Assembly (NCBI GenBank): GCA_012798975.1
Contig: JAAZME010000179.1
Coordinates: 1 to 7,802, forward strand
Source: Gallicola sp.
Lineage (GTDB): Bacteria; Bacillota; Clostridia; Tissierellales; Peptoniphilaceae
Length of the DNA stretch: 7,802 bases
Direction: 5' to 3'
The position numbers and the translations under genes were made by a program. The notes below the pieces were generated by a model. The model was given only the letters and a program-made list of their open reading frames with translations, did not search any database and was not told where the DNA came from. Positions 1-6,320 of the stretch are shown here, piece after piece; within the stretch, counting starts at the first letter, position 1, and every line of letters starts with the position of its first letter.

Positions 1-310
1 CCGCTGCTGCATTATAAACATTTGTTATTTTATAGGAATCATTTGAATTTTTTGAAGAGATAGCAGCTTGAACGGTAATGTTTTCTCCTGTAGTTTCTGG
101 TTTCACGTTTTGAGGGGTTTCTTCGACAGTGTTTGCAACTTTAGATTCTTCTTTATTTTCTGTTTTGACCTTTTCTTTTTCTTCTTGTGCTGATGGTTTT
201 ACTTCAATATCTTCAGAAGCTACATTCTCGTTCGTTTCTTTTTTCTCTCCGCTTGAGCAGCTTGCTAAAAATATTATAGATAAAAATAGTATAAGTACTT
301 TGATTTTCAT
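1..310 (-). CDS. Putative lipoprotein, N-terminal part (runs off left edge)
   Basis: The reading frame starts at the ATG at 310-308 and stays open for 103 codons to the window edge, so the C-terminal domain is not visible. An AAGGAGG ribosome binding site (316-322) lies 5 nt upstream and fixes the start. Residues 1-18 form a lipoprotein signal peptide: Lys2 and Lys4, a hydrophobic stretch, then the lipobox L15-A16-S17-C18, with Cys18 as the lipidated residue. Residues about 19-80 are rich in Glu, Lys, Thr, Asn and Val, which looks like a disordered spacer holding a domain away from the membrane. From about residue 81 the sequence becomes more ordinary (Ser, Asn, Tyr), probably the start of a folded domain. 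The protein is expected to be anchored to the outer face of the cell membrane. Its function is not recognisable from this part. It is divergent from the IIC gene at 529. Confidence 0.85.
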   Translation of the reverse strand, partial: MKIKVLILFLSIIFLASCSSGEKKETNENVASEDIEVKPSAQEEKEKVKTENKEESKVANTVEETPQNVKPETTGENITVQAAISSKNSNDSYKITNVYNAAA

Positions 311-345
311 AATAACCTCCTTAAACTCTTTTTTGAGCTATCTTA

Positions 346-374
346 ATTATAGAGTAAATTTCCACCTTTAGCAA
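346..374 (-). promoter_or_regulatory. Promoter of the lipoprotein gene
   Basis: On the minus strand there is a -35 box TTGCTA (374-369), a 17-nt spacer and a perfect -10 box TATAAT (351-346). Transcription would start near 339, giving a leader of about 30 nt before the ATG at 310. This is a sigma-A type promoter by sequence only. Confidence 0.75.
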
Positions 375-469
375 ATATGGAAATGGAGAATTCTGCCCTT
401 AATTATTACAATATAGCTAAGAAAGATACAGAAAAGGTCTTTAAAAGAGTAGCCGAATGCATAAGGGGG

Positions 470-478
470 TGCTATAAT
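470..478 (+). promoter_or_regulatory. Extended -10 promoter of the IIC/ypmS operon
   Basis: The sequence TGCTATAAT at 470-478 is a perfect -10 hexamer preceded by the TGn extension. No good -35 box is found at 16-18 nt upstream, which is tolerable for extended -10 promoters. Transcription would start near 484-486, directly at the left edge of the palindrome at 487-504. The leader to the ATG at 529 is about 43 nt. Confidence 0.7.
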
Positions 479-486
479 AATGGAAG

Positions 487-504
487 CCATTGTATATACA
501 ATGG
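487..504. promoter_or_regulatory. 18-bp perfect palindrome, likely operator at the transcription start
   Basis: CCATTGTATATACAATGG is a perfect 18-bp inverted repeat with no unpaired centre. It begins 8 bp after the -10 box of the IIC operon promoter, the place where a bound repressor would block initiation or clearance. The core GTATATAC (492-499) fits the GTnTAnAC core known for the HutC subfamily of GntR regulators; as I recall, the TreR operators of Bacillus have the same TTGTATATACAA centre. The role as operator is inferred; no regulator gene lies in the window. Confidence 0.6.
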
Positions 505-528
505 TATCGACTTTTACAGGAGGATAAA

Positions 529-1545
529 ATGAAAGAATTTTTAAAAAGAAAAGAAATAGAAATCTCATGGCAGCGTTATGGGATTGATGTTTTAGGTTCT
601 ATGGCTTATGGATTATTTGCATCCTTATTAGTGGGAACAATATTAAATACAATCGGAAAAGAAGCGGGCATACAGTTTTTAACTGAATACATATCGCCGA
701 TAGCATCAAAAAGTGCAGGGGCAGCCATTGGCATCGCAGTAGCCTATGCATTAAAGGCGCCGCCTTTAGTATTGTTTGCTTCAGCTGTTGTAGGAACAGC
801 AGGATATGAACTCGGGGGTCCTGTAGGAACGCTTTTTTCCGTTTTAATCGGAGCAGAATTTGGCAAAATGGTTTCGAAAGAGACGAAGATCGATATTCTG
901 ATTACCCCTATCGTCACTATTTTGATCGGCGGAGTAATCGCATCCTTTTTAGGACCGCCGTTAAACGCGTTGATGTCGGGAATCGGAGCTGTTATAATAC
1001 AAGCAACAAATCTGCGTCCTTTCTTAATGGGAGTGATTGTTTCAGTTATTGTAGGGATGGTTTTAACTCTTCCGATTTCTTCAGCAGCACTTTGCATGAT
1101 GCTGGGGCTTGCGGGACTTGCAGGGGGAGCGGCAGCGGCAGGATGCTCTGCTCAAATGATCGGTTTTGCAGTGATCAGCTTTAAAGAGAACGGCTGGGGA
1201 GGATTAAGCGCTATCGGGATAGGCACGAGTATGCTTCAACTTCCTAATATTATGAGAAACTGGAGGATTTGGATTCCTCCTACAATTGCTGCTGCAGTGG
1301 TTGGACCGATCTCGACATTGGTTTTTAAAATGGAAAATACTCCATTAGGCTCTGGAATGGGAACCTGCGGTCTGGTAGGGCAGATAGAAGCTTTTAATGC
1401 AATGGAAGGTGTGCCGTTTATGTCGGTTCTAACTGGTATTTTGGCAACTCATATTATATTGCCGGCAATTATTTCCTATGTCTTCTATGTGATTTTAAAG
1501 AATATCGGATGGATCAAAGACGGAGATTTGAAACTTAATTATTAG
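529..1545 (+). CDS. PfoR-like PTS transporter subunit IIC (EIIC_2 family membrane protein)
   Basis: A 338-residue, strongly hydrophobic protein with about 8-10 membrane segments, resembling the PTS_EIIC_2 family that includes Clostridium perfringens PfoR. Recognisable family stretches are the glycine- and alanine-rich GLAGLAGGAAAAGCSAQMIG (193-212), the following FKENGWGGLSAIGIGTS (218-234), and GSGMGTCGLVGQI (274-286). Proteins of this family are annotated as IIC sugar permease domains, but they usually stand without IIA or IIB partners, as here, so phosphotransfer activity is doubtful and the substrate is unknown. The start at 529 is chosen because AGGAGG (518-523) sits 5 nt upstream; an upstream in-frame TTG at 490 lies inside the palindrome and has no ribosome binding site. 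It is the first gene of an operon with the ypmS-like gene 10 nt downstream. Expression is probably controlled by a repressor at 487-504. Location: cytoplasmic membrane. Confidence 0.85.
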   Translation: MKEFLKRKEIEISWQRYGIDVLGSMAYGLFASLLVGTILNTIGKEAGIQFLTEYISPIASKSAGAAIGIAVAYALKAPPLVLFASAVVGTAGYELGGPVGTLFSVLIGAEFGKMVSKETKIDILITPIVTILIGGVIASFLGPPLNALMSGIGAVIIQATNLRPFLMGVIVSVIVGMVLTLPISSAALCMMLGLAGLAGGAAAAGCSAQMIGFAVISFKENGWGGLSAIGIGTSMLQLPNIMRNWRIWIPPTIAAAVVGPISTLVFKMENTPLGSGMGTCGLVGQIEAFNAMEGVPFMSVLTGILATHIILPAIISYVFYVILKNIGWIKDGDLKLNY

Positions 1546-1555
1546 AGGTGGGTTC

Positions 1556-2131
1556 ATGAATCCTTGGAAAAAAGCCTTTTTAATATTAGCTGCAGTGGTT
1601 GCAGGGGTTATTCTAGCACTTTCGCTGGTTTTTTTCACTTCTATTAAGAAGACAGAAGAACCAGCAAAGATTCCGCCAGTGAAAGCAGATGGCGTTGAAA
1701 TTGAAATGATTTTTACAAATCAGGAGCTGGAAAATCTTTTAAATCTCCAGCTTGAAAAAGAATCTGCTCCTCTTCGTATACAGATAGAAGATGTTGTGAG
1801 TTTAAAAGGCAGTATACCGATTTTTTCCTTTGAGCTGCCTTTGGAGATCAAAGCAGAAGCTTCCCCTGCAGAAGAAGGGCGGATTGCTCTGGAAATTCTA
1901 GAAATCTCCGGAGAGAGCATTCAGTTTCCCAGAGGGATTGTATTATCGGCATTAGCTCAGGTATTAGATCAAACATTCTTTGTGATTGAGCCGGATCAAA
2001 ATCGTTTAGTCATCGATCCGAATCAGCTGGCAGAAGGTTTTTTTCTGTCGGCAAAAGAGATTAACTTAAAAGAAAATAAGATTTCTTTTACTACAATTAT
2101 CGACGAGAAGTATCTTGTTCCGGTAAAATAA
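1556..2131 (+). CDS. YpmS family (DUF2140) membrane-anchored protein
   Basis: A 191-residue protein with a short N-terminal cytoplasmic tip (MNPWKK), one membrane segment at about residues 7-28, and an extracytoplasmic domain. The layout matches the YpmS/DUF2140 family: the helix with FTNQELENLLNLQLEKE (53-69), a strand-rich middle with LKGSIPIFSFELPLEIKAEA (83-102), and a C-terminal part with FVIEPDQNRLVIDPNQL and AKEINLKENKISFT. Family length is about 190 residues, so it appears complete. Family members have no established biochemical role. The ribosome binding site GAGGTGG (1545-1551) overlaps the stop codon of the IIC gene and lies 4 nt from the ATG, which indicates translational coupling and co-transcription. 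The operon ends at the terminator at 2271-2307. The family call rests on architecture and remembered motifs, so a distant relative remains possible. Confidence 0.7.
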   Translation: MNPWKKAFLILAAVVAGVILALSLVFFTSIKKTEEPAKIPPVKADGVEIEMIFTNQELENLLNLQLEKESAPLRIQIEDVVSLKGSIPIFSFELPLEIKAEASPAEEGRIALEILEISGESIQFPRGIVLSALAQVLDQTFFVIEPDQNRLVIDPNQLAEGFFLSAKEINLKENKISFTTIIDEKYLVPVK

Positions 2132-2270
2132 AAAACCCCTATTTACGGGAGAAAAGAGATTAAAGAAAAGAGTGGAGTTATGGTAGAAACAAAAGGCATG
2201 TTTCTTTTGAGATAAAGAAGAGTATGGACTTTACCGTAGCTAGGAAAACTAATAAACAAAACGATTCACA

Positions 2271-2307
2271 CCCCTTAAAGAGCTGATGCTTTAAGGGGTC
2301 TTTTTTT
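2271..2307 (+). terminator. Intrinsic terminator of the IIC/ypmS operon, possibly bidirectional
   Basis: A perfect 10-bp stem, CCCCTTAAAG (2271-2280) with CTTTAAGGGG (2289-2298), and an 8-nt loop, is followed by a T run (2301-2307). It lies 140 nt after the ypmS-like stop codon. The T run overlaps the stop codon (TAA, 2308-2306) of the convergent minus-strand gene, so the hairpin is also immediately downstream of that gene; on the minus strand the following sequence is only moderately T-rich. Confidence 0.92.
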
Positions 2308-3292
2308 ATTCTTCTAAATCCACAGGAGGTGCCGGGGTATAAAGGTCATCATAGTAATGAATGATTCCTGAAGTGGCAATCATAGCCCCAAAGGCCAATG
2401 CCCCTAGTTTTCCTCCTTTTCCAGGGAAGATAGGAGAAGTATAGAAGTAGCATAAGGAACACATTAATCCTGCGATAATTGTAAATTTATAACTTCTAAA
2501 ATGTTCAAAGGCGCTCATCCCAACGAATGTTCCGCAAAATAAGGTGGTTGCATATAAACTGCCATGGACGGGAAAGAGCCCAGGCAGAATCAAACCGCCT
2601 ACGATGCCAATAATAGCCGAGCTTGTAACTGTGGAATGTTTTGCATAATCTCGAATCCATAAAGTACCGATGGTCCCTGCGACAATAAGGGCGGGGATCA
2701 TAATATCGAAACGGGGAATTAGATTTGGGTCGGAAAAGACAAACCGATTTTTAAAATATGCTGTTATCATCGTTCCGAAAAAGGCGCAGGCTCCCAACTT
2801 GCCCCCATATCCTACATATAAAGGCTGGGTTCCCGCAAGGAGAAGGCCAGCGATAAAACCAGAAATTACAACAGCTTCAACATTCGTCAAAACTCCTGTA
2901 CTGGTCATGCCGACAAAAGATCCGCAATAGATGGGCACCTCTATTTTGGGGAATAAAAGAGCTCCAAGCAATCCAACAAGAGAAGATGCGATTACACTTC
3001 CAAGTTCTGTATAATGGTTGATAGCATAGGTAAGAACGGAAGAGAGGATTACGATACCTATAGTTTTAAGCTGATTTTCTTTAAAGGAGGGAAGGCAGTA
3101 TTTCAAAAACTGTGTTTTCAGTTTGAGAATTCCCTTTTTTACCCTTAAAATCATGAAAATCAAGATAATCACTATGACAAAGATAGAGGGGATATGATTG
3201 TATCGGACCGCCTGATAAAGGGCGATGCTGTATAAACCAATAACTAATAAAGACAGTAAAAAAAATGCTGCATGAGTTATGATTTTTGCCAT
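2306..3292 (-). CDS. Polytopic membrane protein with internal duplication, function unknown
   Basis: A 328-residue protein with about 10 hydrophobic segments, starting at ATG 3292 with AAAGGAA 7 nt upstream. I do not recognise the family. After two N-terminal membrane segments (about 5-28 and 34-50) and a Lys-rich loop (51-75), the rest is two copies of one module. Copy A holds CGSFVGM (123-129) and GYGGKLGACAFFGTMI (161-176). Copy B holds CGTFVGM (253-259) and GKGGKLGALAFGAMI (291-305). The paired motifs are spaced by exactly 130 residues. Each copy also starts with a Gly- and Leu-rich helix ending in FP or LP (103-115 and 223-236). The conserved Cys, GGKLG and small-residue helices suggest a transporter or channel with pseudo-twofold symmetry; this is inference. 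The C-terminus is acidic (VDLEE). It is monocistronic, convergent with the ypmS operon and divergent from the AI-2E gene at 3465. Confidence 0.85.
   Translation of the reverse strand: MAKIITHAAFFLLSLLVIGLYSIALYQAVRYNHIPSIFVIVIILIFMILRVKKGILKLKTQFLKYCLPSFKENQLKTIGIVILSSVLTYAINHYTELGSVIASSLVGLLGALLFPKIEVPIYCGSFVGMTSTGVLTNVEAVVISGFIAGLLLAGTQPLYVGYGGKLGACAFFGTMITAYFKNRFVFSDPNLIPRFDIMIPALIVAGTIGTLWIRDYAKHSTVTSSAIIGIVGGLILPGLFPVHGSLYATTLFCGTFVGMSAFEHFRSYKFTIIAGLMCSLCYFYTSPIFPGKGGKLGALAFGAMIATSGIIHYYDDLYTPAPPVDLEE
2378..2626 (-). repeat. Internal protein repeat, copy B (residues 223-305 of the 2306-3292 gene)
   Basis: Codes for the second module with CGTFVGM and GKGGKLGALAFGAMI. Relative to copy A it has about 9 additional residues after the first helix (around GLFPVHGSL), which is why the first helices are offset by about 121 residues and the later motifs by 130. 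Confidence 0.75.
2765..2986 (-). repeat. Internal protein repeat, copy A (residues 103-176 of the 2306-3292 gene)
   Basis: Codes for the first module: a Gly/Leu-rich helix ending FP, the CGSFVGM motif, a hydrophobic helix and the GGKLGACAFFGTMI segment. It matches copy B at protein level, with the motif pairs in the same order; DNA-level similarity is low by eye, so the duplication is old. Confidence 0.75.
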
Positions 3293-3408
3293 ATTCCAGT
3301 TCCTTTCTGAAGTATTTATTCTAAAGAAAGAATATCATATATGGGCTCGTAGGAGAATAATTTGTTCCTATAAAAACAGTACATAATAATGAAAAAATTA
3401 ATCTTCTA

Positions 3409-3437
3409 TCGACATTCCTCTTTTTAATTGATAAGAT
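3409..3437 (+). promoter_or_regulatory. Probable promoter of the first AI-2E family gene
   Basis: TCGACA (3409-3414), a 17-nt spacer and TAAGAT (3432-3437) form a reasonable sigma-A promoter. The start would be near 3444, giving a short leader of about 20 nt that begins just before the GAGGAGG ribosome binding site. Confidence 0.55.
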
Positions 3438-3464
3438 AAATTTAATTCATGAGGAGGAAAATAT

Positions 3465-4628
3465 ATGAAACTAAAAGTCCATCATAATGTATGGAAAATT
3501 ATTCTCTTTATCGGTATCGTACTGCTGATTATATTTCGATTTGATCACTTTACTGCAATTGTCAAAAAAATTGGTACAGCAGCTACCCCGATATTGATCG
3601 GATTAGCCTTAGCTTTCATTCTTAATATCATAATGGTTAAGTATGAGAAACTCTATTTTCCAAAAAGCACGAGAAATAGAGTTGTAAAGTCTAGAAGACC
3701 TATCTGCTTAACGTTGGCGATTTTAAGTGTGCTTCTTGTATTTTATTTTATCGGGAGCATGGTCATTCCACAGTTTATCAAATCTGTACAAGTTTTAGTT
3801 GCATCTTTGCCGGAACTGGCACAGAAGGCTTGGAATTTTGCAATAGAAAGAGGATTAGATCCTACTCAAGTCGGTATCAATCCAGACATGTGGAACCAGC
3901 CGAGTTCAGAGCTTGTTCAAAAAGCAATGGAATTTGGACGGAATTTCATGGGAGGATTCCTTAATGTAATCACATCTGTATTTGGTGTAGTGACAAATAT
4001 TTTGATGGGATTTGCCTTTGCAATCTTTTTACTAGGAGGGAAAGAAAAAATTCTTCATAGTATAGGAAGAGTTTTAAAAGCCTATCTGCCAAAAGAAAAA
4101 GTGATTACCCTTTATAGAAATGCAGCTGTGTTTAATCAAACATTTAAAGATTTCTTCGGAGGACAATTTATCGAAGCGATTATTATAGGAGTAATAGCAA
4201 CATCTGGAATGCTCCTTCTGCGTCTGCCCTATGCGACAATGATTGGTTCTGTAGTAGGACTTACGAATATAATACCTATTATCGGTCCCTTTATCGGAGG
4301 GGCAATCGGAGTACTGTTGATTCTTTTGGAAAATCCGATTCAAGCACTTGTGTTTGCTGCTTTTGTGCTGGTTCTTCAGCAGATTGAAGGAAATATCCTT
4401 TATCCAAGAGTGGTAGGAAGTTCTATCGGGCTTGCAGGGATCTGGGTTTTCGCTGCAATTATTTTAGGAACAGGTTTGTTCGGCCTTGTCGGAGCACTGC
4501 TTGCAGTACCGATAACTGCATCCCTTTATAAGATTCTAAAATATGATGTAGAGAAAAAAGAAGAAGCTCTTAGAGAAAAAATTAAAAAGGATTATGATCC
4601 GGAAATCGTAATTGTAGAGCACGAATAG
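3465..4628 (+). CDS. AI-2E family transporter, paralogue 1
   Basis: A 387-residue membrane protein of the AI-2E transporter family (PF01594; formerly UPF0118, relatives YtvI, YdbI, PerM and TqsA). The usual plan is visible: two N-terminal membrane segments (about 11-25 and 40-58), a basic loop KSRRP (75-79), a third segment (80-100), a long amphipathic extracellular region with LDPTQVGINPDMWNQPSS (131-148), then five C-terminal segments including the signature NIIPIIGPFIGGAIG (268-282) and QQIEGNILYPRVVGSSIGL (305-323). The C-terminal tail is charged and cytoplasmic. Family members are proposed to export or import small molecules such as autoinducer-2, or to act as ion antiporters; the substrate here cannot be told, and no luxS is present. 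GAGGAGG (3451-3457) is 7 nt before the ATG. Length is typical. No T-tract terminator follows. Confidence 0.92.
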   Translation: MKLKVHHNVWKIILFIGIVLLIIFRFDHFTAIVKKIGTAATPILIGLALAFILNIIMVKYEKLYFPKSTRNRVVKSRRPICLTLAILSVLLVFYFIGSMVIPQFIKSVQVLVASLPELAQKAWNFAIERGLDPTQVGINPDMWNQPSSELVQKAMEFGRNFMGGFLNVITSVFGVVTNILMGFAFAIFLLGGKEKILHSIGRVLKAYLPKEKVITLYRNAAVFNQTFKDFFGGQFIEAIIIGVIATSGMLLLRLPYATMIGSVVGLTNIIPIIGPFIGGAIGVLLILLENPIQALVFAAFVLVLQQIEGNILYPRVVGSSIGLAGIWVFAAIILGTGLFGLVGALLAVPITASLYKILKYDVEKKEEALREKIKKDYDPEIVIVEHE

Positions 4629-4967
4629 CATTTTAGCCAGGTCTTTATGCAATCAAAGAAGCAGACAAAGTGCCAATCTTATATAAGAAGTTTTGTTCAG
4701 CCTTTCAATTCCCAACAGGTACAGTTTTGTTCTTGAATATCAAGAATGAAACTGTACCTTAGCGGAGAAAAGGATTTCATAAAATTCTCAGATAAGTATT
4801 TTTATCCATAGTTTTAGATAGTTCATTCTATAAGAATTCTCGTTTCAAAATATAATCTTTTAGTAGAAAATTTCCCGCCCGTGAATGTAACAAGAAGATA
4901 TACGATCTATAATCTATCCCTGCCATTTTATGGGTAGATTAAAAGAAATGTAATAGGAGGAAGCTAA
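4629..4967 (+). other. 339-bp spacer between the two AI-2E genes
   Basis: No credible gene is visible. It contains a perfect 12-bp palindrome TCTTATATAAGA (4677-4688), the long hairpin at 4717-4759, a 13-bp inverted repeat ATTCTATAAGAAT (4825-4837), two TATAAT hexamers (4851-4856 and 4908-4913) without convincing -35 boxes, and a hairpin of 9 bp with one bulge (4911-4919 or 4920 with 4932-4940) just upstream of the AGGAGG (4955-4960) of the second gene. One of the TATAAT boxes probably serves as a promoter for paralogue 2, most likely 4908-4913. Confidence 0.6.
4717..4759. repeat. Long 19-bp hairpin without T tract
   Basis: The left arm 4717-4735 pairs with 4741-4759 around a 5-nt loop (AATAT). 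The outer 11 bp (AGGTACAGTTT with AAACTGTACCT) and inner 6 bp (TTCTTG with CAAGAA) are perfect; the two pairs between them are TG opposite TG, which would be two U-G wobbles in RNA on either strand. There is no T run on either side, so it is not a standard terminator. It may be an RNA processing or stability element, a regulator site or a relic of a mobile hairpin. Confidence 0.75.
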
Positions 4968-6128
4968 ATGAAATTAAAAGTACATCAAAATATTTGGAAG
5001 ATTGTGCTATTTGCAGGAGCAGTTCTTCTAATCGTATTTAGATTTGACCATTTTATAGCTGCTATAAGGTCAGTCGTATCTGCATCCATTCCGATTTTAA
5101 TAGGACTTATATTAGCTTTTATATTAAATATTCTTATGGTTAAATTTGAGAAGATTTATTTTCCTAAAAGTGATAACAAAAAGATCATTAAGTCAAGAAG
5201 ACCTGTAGTGTTGTTGTTATCGGTTCTAACCGTGCCTATTGTGTTTTATATTGTGGGAGGATTGGTTATCCCTCAGTTTATCGACTCTATTCAAGTGGTT
5301 ATCGGCGCCTTGCCTCAATTTGCTCAAAATCTTTGGGATTTTGCCGTAAAAAGAGGCTTAGATCCTACCGAGGTTGGTATCAGTCCGGATTTATGGAATC
5401 AGCCCAGTTCTCAGCTGATACAACGAGTAATGGAGCTGGGGAGAAATTTCCTAGGCGGATTCTTATCGGTTATTACCTCGGTGTTTGGACTTTTTACGAA
5501 TGTTTTAATGGGTCTGGGATTTGCGATATTCCTGCTTGCAGGAAAAGAAAAGATCCTTACAAATATCGGCAGAGTCATGAAAGCCTATCTGCCAATAGAA
5601 ACAGTACGCACAATATACAGAAATTCGGCGGTAGTCAATGATACCTTTAGAGACTTCTTTGCAGGCCAGTTTACAGTGGCGGCTATATTGGGAATCATCA
5701 CAACAATTGCGTTGTTTATCTTCCAATATCCCCATGTAACAATGATAGGATCCGTTATAGCCCTGATGGATATTATACCGATTATCGGTCCCTTTATCGG
5801 AGGGGCGATAGGCGCTTTGATTCTCTTCTTAGAAGATCCTATGAAAGCTGTATGGTTCGTTTTGTTTATTCTTATACTCCAGCAAGTAGAAAGCAACATT
5901 ATCTACCCGCGTATCGTAGGAGGCTCTATCGGACTCGGCGGAATATGGGTCTTTGCAGCAGTTATTTTAGGAACAGGAATCTTCGGGATTTTAGGAGCCT
6001 TGTTAGCAGTACCGATCGTTGCTTCAGTGTATAAAATTCTAAAGTATGATGTGGAAAAAATAGAAGAAGAAAGAAGAGAAAAAATAGAAGAGGAAATGGA
6101 TAGAGAAATAGAAATTGTAGAACATTAA
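4968..6128 (+). CDS. AI-2E family transporter, paralogue 2
   Basis: A 386-residue protein that aligns with its upstream neighbour from end to end without gaps; a hand count gives about 253 identical positions of 386. It keeps all family landmarks, including DIIPIIGPFIGGAIG (268-282) and QQVESNIIYPRIVGGSIGL (305-323). The most conserved parts are the loop with LDPT and WNQPSS (131-148), the 161-205 segment and the C-terminal third. The most divergent parts are residues 31-40 and membrane segment 240-256, where substrate specificity could differ. AGGAGG (4955-4960) lies 7 nt upstream of the ATG. The C-terminal tail is rich in Glu, Lys and Arg. Because the spacer before it is 339 bp, it may have its own promoter. 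The promoter of the thiD leader begins one base after its stop codon and there is no terminator in between, so read-through could enter the riboswitch leader. Substrate unknown. Confidence 0.92.
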   Translation: MKLKVHQNIWKIVLFAGAVLLIVFRFDHFIAAIRSVVSASIPILIGLILAFILNILMVKFEKIYFPKSDNKKIIKSRRPVVLLLSVLTVPIVFYIVGGLVIPQFIDSIQVVIGALPQFAQNLWDFAVKRGLDPTEVGISPDLWNQPSSQLIQRVMELGRNFLGGFLSVITSVFGLFTNVLMGLGFAIFLLAGKEKILTNIGRVMKAYLPIETVRTIYRNSAVVNDTFRDFFAGQFTVAAILGIITTIALFIFQYPHVTMIGSVIALMDIIPIIGPFIGGAIGALILFLEDPMKAVWFVLFILILQQVESNIIYPRIVGGSIGLGGIWVFAAVILGTGIFGILGALLAVPIVASVYKILKYDVEKIEEERREKIEEEMDREIEIVEH

Positions 6129-6156
6129 TTGATTTTTATTCTGCAAGTGCTATAAT
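6129..6156 (+). promoter_or_regulatory. Promoter of the thiD riboswitch leader
   Basis: TTGATT (6129-6134), a 16-nt spacer and an extended -10 TGCTATAAT (6148-6156) form a strong sigma-A promoter. The predicted start near 6163 is about 11 nt before the first TPP aptamer. The -35 box begins right after the stop codon of the preceding gene. Confidence 0.85.
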
Positions 6157-6173
6157 GAAAACAATTAAATAGA

Positions 6174-6248
6174 TGCAGGGGAACAATTTTGTTGAGAAGG
6201 CACAGCCTGACCCTTAGAACCTGTCAGTTAATACTGTCGTAGGGAGCA
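6174..6248 (+). promoter_or_regulatory. TPP riboswitch aptamer 1 (THI element)
   Basis: The 75-nt element has the conserved TPP-aptamer blocks in order: GGGG (6178-6181), TTGAGA (6192-6197), ACCCTTAGAACCTG (6210-6223), GTTAATAC (6227-6234) and CGTAGGGA (6238-6245). A short P1 pairs TGC (6174-6176) with GCA (6246-6248). The P3 arm is very short, and an extra small hairpin AGGC-aca-GCCT lies after TTGAGA, in the region where this class varies. The aptamer binds thiamine pyrophosphate. Its 3' strand GTCGTA (6236-6241) is complementary to TACGAC (6275-6280) in the following terminator, which gives an antiterminator when no ligand is bound. It differs from aptamer 2 at only 4 of 75 positions. Confidence 0.96.
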
Positions 6249-6260
6249 AACATGAAAAGC

Positions 6261-6304
6261 AGATGTTTTGTCGTTACGACCTTTTAACGGCAAGCATCTT
6301 TTTT
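6261..6304 (+). terminator. Riboswitch-controlled terminator 1
   Basis: The left arm 6261-6275 (AGATG, TTT, one bulged T, GTCGTT) pairs with 6286-6299 (AACGGCAAGCATCT) around a 10-nt loop, with a T run at 6299-6304. About 14 pairs, including two G-U. It should form when aptamer 1 holds TPP and end transcription before aptamer 2. An 11-codon reading frame (6252-6287) crosses it. Confidence 0.88.
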
Positions 6305-6320
6305 ATTGCAAATAAATCAT

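Noticed and set aside
129..371. Plus-strand 80-codon open frame
   Set aside because: It is the reverse strand of the lipoprotein gene, which has an excellent promoter, ribosome binding site and lipobox; this frame has none.
490..528. Upstream TTG start for the IIC gene
   Set aside because: The extra 13 codons lie within the palindrome and the ribosome binding site region, with no Shine-Dalgarno before the TTG; ATG at 529 is well placed.
744..1097. Minus-strand 117-codon frame inside the IIC gene
   Set aside because: Shadow of the IIC coding sequence; no ribosome binding site and unlikely composition.
2185..2208. AGAAAC/GTTTCT inverted repeat with TTT, possible earlier terminator
   Set aside because: Only a 6-bp AT-rich stem; the hairpin at 2271-2298 is far stronger.
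2180..2215. Eleven-codon frame after the ypmS-like gene
   Set aside because: Has a weak GGAG-like site but no other support; too short to assert.
3317..3334. TATTCT/AGAATA inverted repeat upstream of the 2306-3292 gene
   Set aside because: Six-bp AT-rich arms are likely by chance in such sequence; no promoter could be placed with it.
4677..4688. TCTTATATAAGA palindrome as an operator
   Set aside because: Perfect but short and AT-rich, not next to a convincing promoter; listed only in the spacer description.
3465..6128. Quorum-sensing (autoinducer-2) locus
   Set aside because: The family name alone suggests it; no luxS, lsr or regulator gene is present and many members transport other substrates.
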